From the NCBI GenBank assembly GCA_017527945.1, contig JAFXPL010000015.1:1-53330 (forward strand): 53,330 nucleotides of DNA, in the 5' to 3' direction. Below the pieces are notes generated by a model. It was given only the letters and a program-made list of their open reading frames with translations. It ran no database searches and was not told where the DNA came from. Source of the stretch: Bacteroidales bacterium. Lineage in GTDB: Bacteria; Bacteroidota; Bacteroidia; Bacteroidales; WCHB1-69. Both the position numbers and the translations under genes were made by a program. This document shows positions 25,601 through 32,518 of the stretch, in pieces; positions within the stretch are counted from its first letter, which is position 1, and each line of letters opens with the position of its first letter.

Positions 25601-26069
25601 AAAAGTTGTTGCTGGTGGCACAGACTTCGCCTATTTACACAATGAGGCAAATCGACAAGCTAACACTATCACTATAAGTGCCAGCGGCGCGAATGCGGGA
25701 TTCGTAAACTTTTGGCGCGAACCCATTTTCGCATCGGATTGCACAACTGTTCGAGGAAAGAACGATTTGCATACTTTGTTTTTGTATAATTTCTTACTCT
25801 CTATCCAAAATCAGATTTACTATTTGCAGAAAGGTTCTGCACAGCCCCACGTATATCCCGACGATTTGAAACTAATCCAGGTTCCAAATGTTGATGAGGA
25901 TTTACAGAAGAAAATCGTATTCGAATGTGAAAAGGTTGATGAAGAATACAACAAAAGCCGAATGACGGTAGAGGAGTATAAGAAGAAGATTGCGGAAGTG
26001 TTTGAACGTCTTGAAGTTATAAGCCGCCCCAGGGGGGGGGGTAATTCTCAGATTATCAACGCTTTGTAA
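22650..26069 (+). CDS. Fused restriction-methylase-specificity protein, shortened by a G10 tract
   Basis: 1139 residues as assembled. N-terminal PD-(D/E)xK nuclease resembling HsdR-N (PSYGDILVFD near 114, then VLIENK near 133). Next comes an N6-adenine methylase domain: TEGQFFTPLPIV, VLDYACGAGHFL near 463, IIANPPYSV near 545. Then a first target-recognition domain from about 960 (MKLGEIAEVLKGKSI) and its helical spacer. At 26032-26041 a run of ten G puts the protein into a frame that stops at 26069; losing one G joins it to a second recognition domain. Start at 22650 (MITKDNLKLVLKHLGF) is the most family-like. A single-chain type IIG/type I-like system is the best reading. Confidence 0.9.
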   Translation: MITKDNLKLVLKHLGFVEVNDSYKKEYANGASIEVNFKTQKITYAPIDNDFQNGEYPSKDKPAKGFVIHRDTTLDFKAKENFVCLVCVHLLLEKGYEAKHIVFEPAFKVGHVNKPSYGDILVFDKEYKPLVLIENKTFGSEFSHEWNNMQKDGGQLFSYLGPLVNELGFCENLVLFAADFEDKLILKNHIITLKDNKKRIADLVNPKTFSNAQGKYFDVWSETYAKSFETKGLFENDIAAYSIGKQKYTIADLKELSHAEIRPIYHEFATILRNHAITDFEHSFYILIDLFLCKITDEKNNPNDLQFYYKGITRDTPKDYCNRLLKLYQEGKKQLFNVAVVNKEESDIKQIFEDTNRSVTNGLFAGIKELFEEIKFYNIKKFNYIDVENKEDFEKNFQILIKIAALIQDINLSNSETNHFFGDLFEGLLSKNVHQTEGQFFTPLPIVNFIIKCLPEFPNSSNVKVLDYACGAGHFLTEFIKYYPATKAYGIEKSQTLSQVAKIATIINGSKDAKIVFKDSLSHLNTEEVRFQGFDNESFDCIIANPPYSVKGFLNTLTDNDRQQFDLAKYVEEKAYGANNSIECFFIERTKHFLRPNGFVGIVLPSSILSNGNLYIKTRELLFANFNILAIVNLNSRTFGSTGTNTIVLFAQRVKNKNSHGLLETFIAKKDYTQYTTHQAIDKYIQKQGYEESAYFALMQDDELSDNIEKHEIFADYKRSFKPSAIKKNLQLEWFKASSYFKDDVKENTKDFRKLFAEFCQSDEYKRQEKTEHRRQFIAFAKVIECEKLNTFIQIESNQVAILQSPPDKIDNKSNKAQIVKFLGYDWSNRKGDEGIKYVTNKPIEDVDDDTTDKNDKDAEVVTAINSIKYIDTPLYNPNDAWDSTKFAFAIRKHIYEQSRKFSFGENDKEISTDFDGEMGELLSYAKLSDMVDFSRTEFDKAIKLTTDKKIEIVSKYPLMKLGEIAEVLKGKSITSAQTKEGNIKVVAGGTDFAYLHNEANRQANTITISASGANAGFVNFWREPIFASDCTTVRGKNDLHTLFLYNFLLSIQNQIYYLQKGSAQPHVYPDDLKLIQVPNVDEDLQKKIVFECEKVDEEYNKSRMTVEEYKKKIAEVFERLEVISRPRGGGNSQIINAL
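26032..26041 (+). repeat. G10 homopolymer, probable phase-variation switch
   Basis: Ten G (AGGGGGGGGGGTAATT) inside the coding region, between the two recognition halves. Upstream frame is 0 and downstream frame is +1, so G9 or G12 gives one continuous protein of about 1322 residues, while G10 or G11 truncates it. Long G runs are rare in coding DNA and are typical slippage sites. Confidence 0.9.
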
Positions 26070-26619
26070 AAATATTAATCCTTCAAAATCAGATATACGC
26101 TCATTATCCGATGATACAATTATTTCGTTTGTAGAAATGTCATCAGTTAGTAATGATGGCTTCATTGAAACCAAATCAGACAAACCATTAGGCGAATTGC
26201 GGAAAGGTAGTTATACGTACTTTGCAGAAAATGACATCATCATTGCCAAAATAACACCATGTATGGAAAATGGTAAATGTGCAATTGCCAAAGGATTAAC
26301 TAATGGCATTGGAATGGGCAGTTCTGAATTCCACGTGTTCAGAATCAAGAATGAATACTCAACGGAATATGTATTCGCTTATTTGAATCGTGAAATTGTT
26401 AGAAAAGAGGCAGCTCAAAACATGACTGGAGCAAGTGGACATCGGCGAGTGCCTATTTCATTTTACGAAAATCTGGAAATCCCTATTCCGCCCCTCACCG
26501 AACAACAGCGCATCGTTTCCAAAATCGAAACCTACGAAGCCGAGATTTCAAAAGCAAAAGCCGTTATGCAAGGCTGCACCGAGCGGAAGAAGCAAATTTT
26601 AGAAAAATATCTGAGATAG
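26042..26619 (+). CDS. Out-of-frame second recognition domain of the restriction-modification gene
   Basis: With one G removed, reading passes directly from the G tract into VILRLSTLCKNINPSKSDIR, then FVEMSSVSNDG, with no stop until 26619. The segment is a typical HsdS-type target-recognition domain (GMGSSEFHVFR, ASGHRRVPISFYENLEIPIP) followed by the conserved helical end QQRIVSKIETYEAEISKAK. As a separate gene it would have to start at ATG 26137, inside the domain, so it is better seen as the 3' part of the upstream gene. Confidence 0.85.
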
Positions 26620-26637
26620 AATAGTAACCAAATCCGG

Positions 26638-27936
26638 CTACCCCCTGTCAAAATACACCCCCGCCCCGTAAAGCGGGACATTCGTCATCCGCTCCTGTTC
26701 GCGATACGGACTCATGGAGAACCGTATGCCGTGCGCGTTGGCGTTCTGTTCTAAGAAAGCACTCAACGACTTCGATTTCAGATTCTCTTCGGACTTCACT
26801 TCTATCGGAACAATCCTTGAGCCATCTTGTATCATAAAATCAATCTCCAGCGGACTGTTCTCTTTGCTATAATAAAATATGGATTGTTCGATGCTCGCCG
26901 CCAGCTGGGTACACACGAAATTCTCTGTGAGCATTCCCTTGCCTTCTTTCATCTCGTTGGGAAGAATCAGCAAAGCCGGATCAATCTCCGCCATTGCCCC
27001 GAGTAAACCGACATCAAACAGGTATAGTTTGAAAGCTGATAAATCCTCATATATCTTCAATGGCATTTGAGGACTGCTTGCCCGTCCAACCCTGATGACA
27101 AGCCCTGCATCAATGAGCCACTGGATTGCCATCTCGAATTCTTTTGCCCGCCCCCCTTTCTTGGCCACGCCGTATATGAACTTCTTGTTCTCCTTAGACA
27201 ACTGCGACGGCATAGAACGCCAAACTATTCCTATACGTTTTGCCTCCTCGTTGGTGGTGTGTTTGGCAATGTCGTTACGGTATGCCAGCAGTATCTTGTT
27301 CTGAATCCTTCTGACGTTATTAGGGTCGTTGGTTTTCAGATAATTTTTCACCACTTCCGGCATACCTCCCACCAAATAGTACTCGCGCAGGATCTGAACG
27401 AGGGTCGGATGCAGGGTTGTCAAGGTGTACCAATCTTTTTTCTTCAAAAGTTCCGCCATCAGATCCTGTCCACGTGCAATGAGAAATTCCGAAAAGGTCA
27501 TAGGATACATCTTTATTACGTCAACCTTTCCAACGGGAAAAGACGTGCCGTGTTGCAACGTTATTCCGAGTAGTGAACCGGCAACACATACGTGATAATC
27601 TGGCGCGTTCTCACAAAAGTATTTCAAAGAATTCAGACCTCTTTGCAATTCTTGAATTTCGTCGAGGATAATCAACGTCTCTCCAGGAACAACAGGCACT
27701 TTGGTAATGGCAGAAATTGCTAATAAGACACGCTCCATATTGAAATCCTGTGCAAACAGGCTTTTGGCCTGTTCATTTTCGTCACAGTTGATATATGCAA
27801 CATGCTTGTATTGTTGTTTCCCGAACGCCAGTAAACTGTACGTTTTGCCCACTTGTCGAGCACCGAGCACAACGAGAGGCTTTCTTTCATCTGATTCTTT
27901 CCATTCAACTAACTGATTTACAACATTTCTAAACAT
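26638..27936 (-). CDS. DUF4143-type ATP-binding protein (copy 1)
   Basis: 432 residues. N-terminal AAA_14 ATPase: Walker A LGARQVGKTYSLL, Walker B LIILDEIQELQ, sensor CVAGSLLG, then YPMTFSEFL. The C-terminal DUF4143 part shows the PD-(D/E)xK-like EIDFMIQDGSRIVPIEVKS. The family is widespread in Bacteroidota, often in multiple copies; its function is unproven, and a toxin/defence or DNA-linked role has been suggested. ATG 27936 follows the -7 box at 27959-27966. The promoter carries periodic direct repeats, as does the copy at 49975. It is convergent with the restriction-modification gene. Confidence 0.92.
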   Translation of the reverse strand: MFRNVVNQLVEWKESDERKPLVVLGARQVGKTYSLLAFGKQQYKHVAYINCDENEQAKSLFAQDFNMERVLLAISAITKVPVVPGETLIILDEIQELQRGLNSLKYFCENAPDYHVCVAGSLLGITLQHGTSFPVGKVDVIKMYPMTFSEFLIARGQDLMAELLKKKDWYTLTTLHPTLVQILREYYLVGGMPEVVKNYLKTNDPNNVRRIQNKILLAYRNDIAKHTTNEEAKRIGIVWRSMPSQLSKENKKFIYGVAKKGGRAKEFEMAIQWLIDAGLVIRVGRASSPQMPLKIYEDLSAFKLYLFDVGLLGAMAEIDPALLILPNEMKEGKGMLTENFVCTQLAASIEQSIFYYSKENSPLEIDFMIQDGSRIVPIEVKSEENLKSKSLSAFLEQNANAHGIRFSMSPYREQERMTNVPLYGAGVYFDRG

Positions 27937-27958
27937 ATAACATACATTTTTCACGATG

Positions 27959-28048
27959 CAAAAATACAAAAAAATGAACGAACAATATTATGCTCGTTAC
28001 AAAAAAATGAACGAATCATCACGAATACATAACACTTTTATGAACGTA
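27959..28048 (-). promoter_or_regulatory. Promoter of DUF4143 copy 1 with 33-bp-period direct repeats
   Basis: -7 box TATTTTTG at 27959-27966. Two identical 18-mers TACAAAAAAATGAACGAA at 27965-27982 and 27998-28015, exactly 33 bp apart, and a third decayed version (11 of 18) at 28031-28048, again 33 bp on. Three helical turns between repeats suggests cooperative binding of a repressor, perhaps the gene product. Confidence 0.75.
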
Positions 28049-28067
28049 TGATGTGGGGCGCAGATGA

Positions 28068-28092
28068 GAATTGTACCAGCTCCAAAAGTGGA
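28068..28092. repeat. Boundary motif shared with DUF4143 copy 2
   Basis: GAATTGTACCAGCTCCAAAA followed by GTGGA; at 51498-51524 the same sequence (C for the second T, two extra A) abuts the third direct repeat of the other DUF4143 promoter. It may be the end of a mobile unit or part of the regulatory region. Confidence 0.65.
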
Positions 28093-28111
28093 CACGAAAA
28101 AAAACGCCTCC

Positions 28112-29323
28112 TTACACCATCCCGTCATACGGCCACCCCAACTCAATGTCGTCAGGGTCGAGCTGGATGCCGTACAGACTGCCCAGCTTGTCTTTGCCCA
28201 GAATCTCTATGGAATAACATTTTGGCAGAATGCTTTTGACATCAAAAATGTCGTCAAAACTCTTGCGGATGGACGACAAAGCATTCGCGAAATCATTGCT
28301 TCCATTGTCCCACACCGACTCGATGTTATGCATGTCGGCATCCCATCTGGAACAGATTCCCTGGTAAATATATAACAAATCGTCTTTATAATCCGCGAGA
28401 TTCACTTGCGTGATACGCGTCGGTGCGTTAGGATCTTTTTCTGCACGCTTGATCTGAATCAGGAAAAAAACGTACAACATCTTGGCGATGCTGCCCCGCC
28501 GGAACGACAATTCCTTCAGCTCGTTTGTGGGAAGCATCCGGTAGATGCTCTTGTCCTTGACTTTAATCTTGCATGGCACCTTCAATTTTCCTTTATTGCG
28601 CATCTGTTTCATCACCAGATCCAAAACGGAGATGGCCTCGTTGTCATCTTGGATGTTCCTGACAATCCAGTCCGACAATGCCTCGGAGTGACGTAACATA
28701 TCTTCAGTGATCTCCTGCTTGGACTTTTTCCGGGTGAGAAACCCAATTTCAAAGCCCCCGTACCCCGACCGGGATTCCCGAATAGGAGCCGGAGGGGTGA
28801 TATAGTCTTGGTAGGATTCACCGGTCAGACGATAGAAGTTCCGCTCGGCGGCCTTCTGGGCGAACCACGCAACTTTCCCTGCGGCCTTCTCAGGGGCGGT
28901 GAGCCGGAATCCGGGGAAGGTGCAGACAGTGTTGTCGTCCTCGAAAAAGTCACCGCTGGAAAATTTCGGCAGACAACGGGCCACCAGCGTGCCGCCCTGA
29001 GCGTCCGAAAAACAGCGACGGAGGTCGCCAACGGTCTCCGCCGCCAGCGCTTCGCCATATTTGGGAATCAAGGCTTTGCGAAGGATCTCTTCATCCAAAT
29101 CAGACTGCGCAACATACTGAAGTCCAAACGGATATGGCTGGATTTTCGCGTCATCCAACAGCGTGACGTCTTGCTTCGCCAAATCGCGCATGGCTGCATT
29201 CAAGGGTTCGTTTTCCGCGCTTTCCACGTAATAGATGACATTGCACGCCAACGGGATCTCGTTGTCGTAGCTATTCATAAACACATCGGTCTCGGGATCA
29301 GGGACATACGGCTTCACTCTCAT
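28112..29323 (-). CDS. Large unknown protein, paralogue of the 13834 product at its C-terminus
   Basis: 403 residues. The N-terminal half (residues 1-210) is unrecognised: LACNVIYYVESAENEPLNAA, then KFSSGDFFEDDNTVCTFPGF. The C-terminal 160 residues match the C-terminus of the 13834-14640 protein, sharing PCKIKV, MLYVFFLIQIKRA, DYKDDLLYIYQ, a FANALSSIRKSFDD helix and CYSIEILG near the end. No catalytic signature seen. Its promoter lacks the palindrome of sites A-E, so the two paralogues are controlled differently. Confidence 0.8.
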   Translation of the reverse strand: MRVKPYVPDPETDVFMNSYDNEIPLACNVIYYVESAENEPLNAAMRDLAKQDVTLLDDAKIQPYPFGLQYVAQSDLDEEILRKALIPKYGEALAAETVGDLRRCFSDAQGGTLVARCLPKFSSGDFFEDDNTVCTFPGFRLTAPEKAAGKVAWFAQKAAERNFYRLTGESYQDYITPPAPIRESRSGYGGFEIGFLTRKKSKQEITEDMLRHSEALSDWIVRNIQDDNEAISVLDLVMKQMRNKGKLKVPCKIKVKDKSIYRMLPTNELKELSFRRGSIAKMLYVFFLIQIKRAEKDPNAPTRITQVNLADYKDDLLYIYQGICSRWDADMHNIESVWDNGSNDFANALSSIRKSFDDIFDVKSILPKCYSIEILGKDKLGSLYGIQLDPDDIELGWPYDGMV

Positions 29324-29351
29324 ATTCTTCGGTTGTTTGGTTTTGAAAGTG

Positions 29352-29359
29352 CAAAATTA
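29352..29359 (-). promoter_or_regulatory. Promoter -7 box of the 28112 gene
   Basis: TAATTTTG on the minus strand, 28 bp before the ATG at 29323. Confidence 0.65.
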
Positions 29360-29435
29360 GCAAAATCTGCAAAACCTCGCGTTCACGAGCCAGTTCACTG
29401 CTCACAAATCACTACTCACCATTCACAAAAAATCG

Positions 29436-29625
29436 TATCTTTGCCGCCCGAAAGTTGAACCCCTGATTTTAAAAAGAAAGGAGCGCAACGATGCGAATAA
29501 AGATTAACAACATCCGATAAGAACAATTCTGTATCAAGCTGTTACAGATATTGTGGCGAACATTGAACGTGTCCGCCGTTTTCACTTTTTATTTTTATTA
29601 ACCGATGCGGAAATGGCATTCCCGC
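29436..29625 (+). ncRNA. Short orphan transcript with a 9-codon ORF and terminator-like hairpin
   Basis: -7 box TATCTTTGCCGCC (29436-29443), then AAAGGAG (29477-29483) before ATG 29491, a 9-codon ORF (MRIKINNIR) ending at 29520. A hairpin CTGTA/TACAG and a second, GGCGAACA/TGTCCGCC, follow; the second leads into a T-rich tract (GTTTTCACTTTTTATTTTT). Next is a 25-bp near-palindrome, GATGCGGAAATGG/CATTCCCGCATC. A clear Shine-Dalgarno is unusual in this phylum. It could be a leader peptide, an sRNA or a relic. Confidence 0.45.
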
Positions 29626-29640
29626 ATCAAATTTAGGCTG

Positions 29641-29790
29641 GTCAATGGCTCAAAGCTCAAAGCTCAAAGCTCAAAGTCATAGTTATAGTTATTAGTCATA
29701 GTCATAGTTCTGAACAAAGTCATTCGTTCCTCGCCAGTGAACAACTAACAGCTAACAGCCAACAGCCAACAGCCAAAAGCCAAAAGCAAG
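29641..29790. repeat. Simple-sequence repeats before rtcB
   Basis: GCTCAAAGCTCAAAG units, then TCATAGTTATAG units, then AACAGCCAACAGCC units, each repeated 3-5 times. No -7 box is visible, so rtcB may depend on the promoter at 29436 or on one I cannot see. Confidence 0.8.
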
Positions 29791-29795
29791 AAAAA

Positions 29796-31193
29796 ATGGG
29801 CAATTTAAAGAAAGAACTTACCAAAATGGGAGTCTCCGACAATGTGCTTCGCAGCCGGATGCTGGAGTTCGTGAAACAGGAGGGCAAACACCTCAACGCC
29901 GAACAGATCTTGTCGCTGCTGCAGGACTTCCTCGCGCACCCCGAAAAATACAAACAACACCAAAACCCGCGCTGGCGGACGCTGGCGGAACTGCTGTCGC
30001 CGGAAGAGACGACCGTGCAGCACCACGAACTGCGGGAGAGTCCCCTCCCCTACGCTGTGTTCGGGCGCGACCTCATCGACCCGCTGGCCTTCCGGCAGAT
30101 GGACACGGCCATGCGGCTGCCCGTCGCCGTGGCGGGTGCACTGATGCCCGACGCGCACGCAGGCTACGGGCTCCCCGTGGGCGGCGTGCTGGCCACCCGC
30201 AACGCCGTGCTCCCCTACGCCGTAGGCCTCGACATCGGCTGCCGCATGTCGCTCACCCTCCTCAACGCACCCGGCGACCACATCCGCGACCACCATGGCC
30301 GAATCGAGAAGGCGCTGTGGGACAACACCGCCTTCGGGATGGAGGGCGTGCTTCCGTTCAAGCAGTACCACCCGCTCTTCGACCGCGAAGAGTGGCGCAC
30401 CATCCCGATACTCAAGAAGCTGAGGGACAAAGCCATCCGGCAGTTGGGCACCAGCGGCAGCGGCAACCACTTCGTCGATATCTGCGAAGTGCATTTAGAT
30501 GCCGACAACCCGCTGACGTTAACGGCGGGAAGCTATACGGCCACCCTGTCGCACTCCGGCAGCCGGGGCCTCGGGGCGGCCATCGCCGAGCACTTCACGG
30601 CCATCGCCAAAGCACAGTGCCGACTGCCCCGCGAGGCCGGACCGTTCGCGTGGCTCGACCTCGACAGCGAGGAGGGCGAGATGTACTGGCGGTGCATGGA
30701 GATCGCCGGCGAGTACTCGGCGGTCTGCCACGAGCTGATACACCGGAACGTGGCACAAGGAATGCGGCTGCAACCATTAGCCAACGTGAGCAACCACCAC
30801 AACTTCGCGTGGCGGGAGACGCTGGCCGACGGTTCGGAGGTGATCGTGCACCGCAAAGGCGCGACCCCGGCGCACGCGGGCGAGTTAGGCATCATCCCCG
30901 CCAACATGACCAACGCCGGACTGTTGGTGACCGGCCTCGGCTGCAAGGAAGCCCTCTGCTCGGCCAGTCACGGGGCGGGAAGGGCGATGTCGCGGCAGGA
31001 AGCGCGGGACAGCTTCAGTCGTTACGCCCTCAACCGGCAGTTGGCGCAGCGGGGTGTCACGCTGCTGGGCGGCTCCACCGAGGAGGCCCCCGACGCCTAC
31101 AAATCCATCGACGAGGTGCTGGCCGCCTCGAAACAGCTAATCAAAGTGGTGGGGAGAATCCATCCCAAAATAGTAAGAATGAACAATGAATAA
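29796..31193 (+). CDS. rtcB: RtcB-type RNA 3'-phosphate/5'-OH ligase
   Basis: 465 residues. RtcB motifs in order: MPDAHAGYGLPVGGV, VGLDIGCRMSL (metal-binding Asp and Cys; Arg where Gly is most common), GTSGSGNHFVDI, LSHSGSRGLG, NHHNFAWRE, HRKGATPAHAG and SASHGAGRAMSR with the guanylylated His. The enzyme seals 3'-phosphate to 5'-OH RNA ends with GTP and Mn2+. It overlaps prfH by 8 nt; this pairing is known to repair 16S rRNA cleaved in the decoding centre by ribotoxins such as colicin E3 type nucleases. Cytoplasmic. Confidence 0.95.
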   Translation: MGNLKKELTKMGVSDNVLRSRMLEFVKQEGKHLNAEQILSLLQDFLAHPEKYKQHQNPRWRTLAELLSPEETTVQHHELRESPLPYAVFGRDLIDPLAFRQMDTAMRLPVAVAGALMPDAHAGYGLPVGGVLATRNAVLPYAVGLDIGCRMSLTLLNAPGDHIRDHHGRIEKALWDNTAFGMEGVLPFKQYHPLFDREEWRTIPILKKLRDKAIRQLGTSGSGNHFVDICEVHLDADNPLTLTAGSYTATLSHSGSRGLGAAIAEHFTAIAKAQCRLPREAGPFAWLDLDSEEGEMYWRCMEIAGEYSAVCHELIHRNVAQGMRLQPLANVSNHHNFAWRETLADGSEVIVHRKGATPAHAGELGIIPANMTNAGLLVTGLGCKEALCSASHGAGRAMSRQEARDSFSRYALNRQLAQRGVTLLGGSTEEAPDAYKSIDEVLAASKQLIKVVGRIHPKIVRMNNE

Positions 31194-31821
31194 AAAAATG
31201 GAAAAGACTTATATTCAGATAACATCGGGTCGCGGCCCCGAGGAATGCTGCCGCGTGGTGGTCTTGGTGATGCAGAAACTGACGCAACAGGCCGCCGAAC
31301 AGAACATATTGTGCAAACTGATTGACTACGAGCCCGGACTGAGCGATGGCTGTATGTTCTCGGCCACGCTGTCGGCGGAGGGCGACGAGACGGCATTGTC
31401 CGCGCTCGCCGCCGCGTGGGAGGGCTCGGTGCTGTGGGTGGCACAGAAGAACCCCTTCCGTCCGTGGCACCGCCGCAAGAACTGGTTCGTGGGGGTCCAC
31501 TTCTTCGCCCCGATGCAGGCGCAGCAGGTCGATGAGCGGCAGATCGTGTATGAGACACATCGCGCCTCCGGCCCGGGCGGACAGAACGTCAACAAGGTGG
31601 AGACGGCGGTGCGGGCCACCTACCTGCCCACGGGGCTGAGCGTGACGGCCTCCGACGAGCGGTCGCAGCTGCGCAACAAGCAGTTGGCTAAAGAGCGGTT
31701 GCTGATGCGCCTCGCCGCCGACCACGAAGCCGCGAGAGCCCAGCGCGAGCGCGACGTCTGGATGAACCACAACACGCTCGAACGGGGCAATCCGGTGAAG
31801 AAGTTCAAGGGGGATTTGTGA
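31186..31821 (+). CDS. prfH: Peptide release factor homologue PrfH
   Basis: 211 residues, the length of PrfH and much shorter than RF1/RF2. It lacks the codon-recognition domain but keeps the GGQ hydrolysis motif in HRASGPGGQNVNKVETAVRA. The N-terminal part (TYIQITSGRGPEECCRVVV) fits the PrfH ribosome-damage-sensing portion. Start 31186 overlaps the rtcB stop; M5 at 31198 is an alternative. PrfH is thought to release the nascent chain from ribosomes with cleaved 16S rRNA so that RtcB can reseal it. Confidence 0.93.
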   Translation: MNKKMEKTYIQITSGRGPEECCRVVVLVMQKLTQQAAEQNILCKLIDYEPGLSDGCMFSATLSAEGDETALSALAAAWEGSVLWVAQKNPFRPWHRRKNWFVGVHFFAPMQAQQVDERQIVYETHRASGPGGQNVNKVETAVRATYLPTGLSVTASDERSQLRNKQLAKERLLMRLAADHEAARAQRERDVWMNHNTLERGNPVKKFKGDL

Positions 31822-31882
31822 ACTAATCACTAATCACCATTCACTATTCACTAATCACTATTCACTATTCACTATTCACTAA
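31820..31882. repeat. Simple repeats (ATTCACT / AATCACT units)
   Basis: About eight 7-8 bp units of CACTATT and CACTAAT type directly after prfH. No terminator hairpin seen. Confidence 0.8.
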
Positions 31883-31923
31883 AAAACTCTTCCCCCTAAA
31901 ATCGCCTATGTCCATAATTTATG

Positions 31924-31931
31924 TACCTTTG
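31924..31931 (+). promoter_or_regulatory. Promoter -7 box of the 31958 operon
   Basis: TACCTTTGCCG, 26 bp before the ATG at 31958. Confidence 0.75.
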
Positions 31932-31957
31932 CCGTTTCAAAACAACCCCAGATCCGT

Positions 31958-32518
31958 ATGCCGATCCGTATCGCCATAGTGTTGCTGTTGTCCTGCCTGG
32001 CCGCATTCCGCCTGGCCGCCCAGACGTTCTCGCTGGCTTGGGTCCACGACTCGCTCAGCGTGCTGACACTGACGACGGACTCCCTGTCGGACGAATGGCC
32101 GCTACCCCATCCCGTCTATCAGTTCCGTACCGGCGACGTGGACGGCGACGGCGTGGAGGAGGCCTTGGTGGGCGTGGTGAAGGCCACGAGGTTCTACCCC
32201 GACATGGGCAACCGGCTCTTTGTCTTCAAAAACCGCGACGGACGAGTACGCCCCCTCTGGATGGGATCGCGATTAGGGGAAGAGATCGTCGATTTCTGCG
32301 TGGCAGACGGCAAACTCATCAGCATAGAGCGGTGCCGGAACGGCCAATACAACTTGGACGAGTGGGAATGGTCGAGGTTCGGCCCCCGGTTCTCGAAATA
32401 CATCTTGACCAACGCTACCTTGGAAGAAGTCAAACAAACATTCAACCGATATGAGAAAAATACTGACCACAGTCGTGCTGTCGATGCTCGTCCTGACGGG
32501 ATGGAGCCAGCAAAATGA
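31958..32518 (+). CDS. Secreted protein with an FG-GAP/VCBS-like segment
   Basis: 186 residues. Signal peptide (PIRIAIVLLLSCLAAFRLAAQ, cleavage after AAQ probable). RTGDVDGDGVEEALVGV is the calcium-binding DxDxDGxxE pattern of FG-GAP/VCBS repeats, seen once. The tail is charged. Its last 68 bp overlap the start of the DUF3160 gene in another frame, so the two are probably co-expressed. Exported to the periplasm or beyond; function unknown. Confidence 0.75.
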   Translation: MPIRIAIVLLLSCLAAFRLAAQTFSLAWVHDSLSVLTLTTDSLSDEWPLPHPVYQFRTGDVDGDGVEEALVGVVKATRFYPDMGNRLFVFKNRDGRVRPLWMGSRLGEEIVDFCVADGKLISIERCRNGQYNLDEWEWSRFGPRFSKYILTNATLEEVKQTFNRYEKNTDHSRAVDARPDGMEPAK

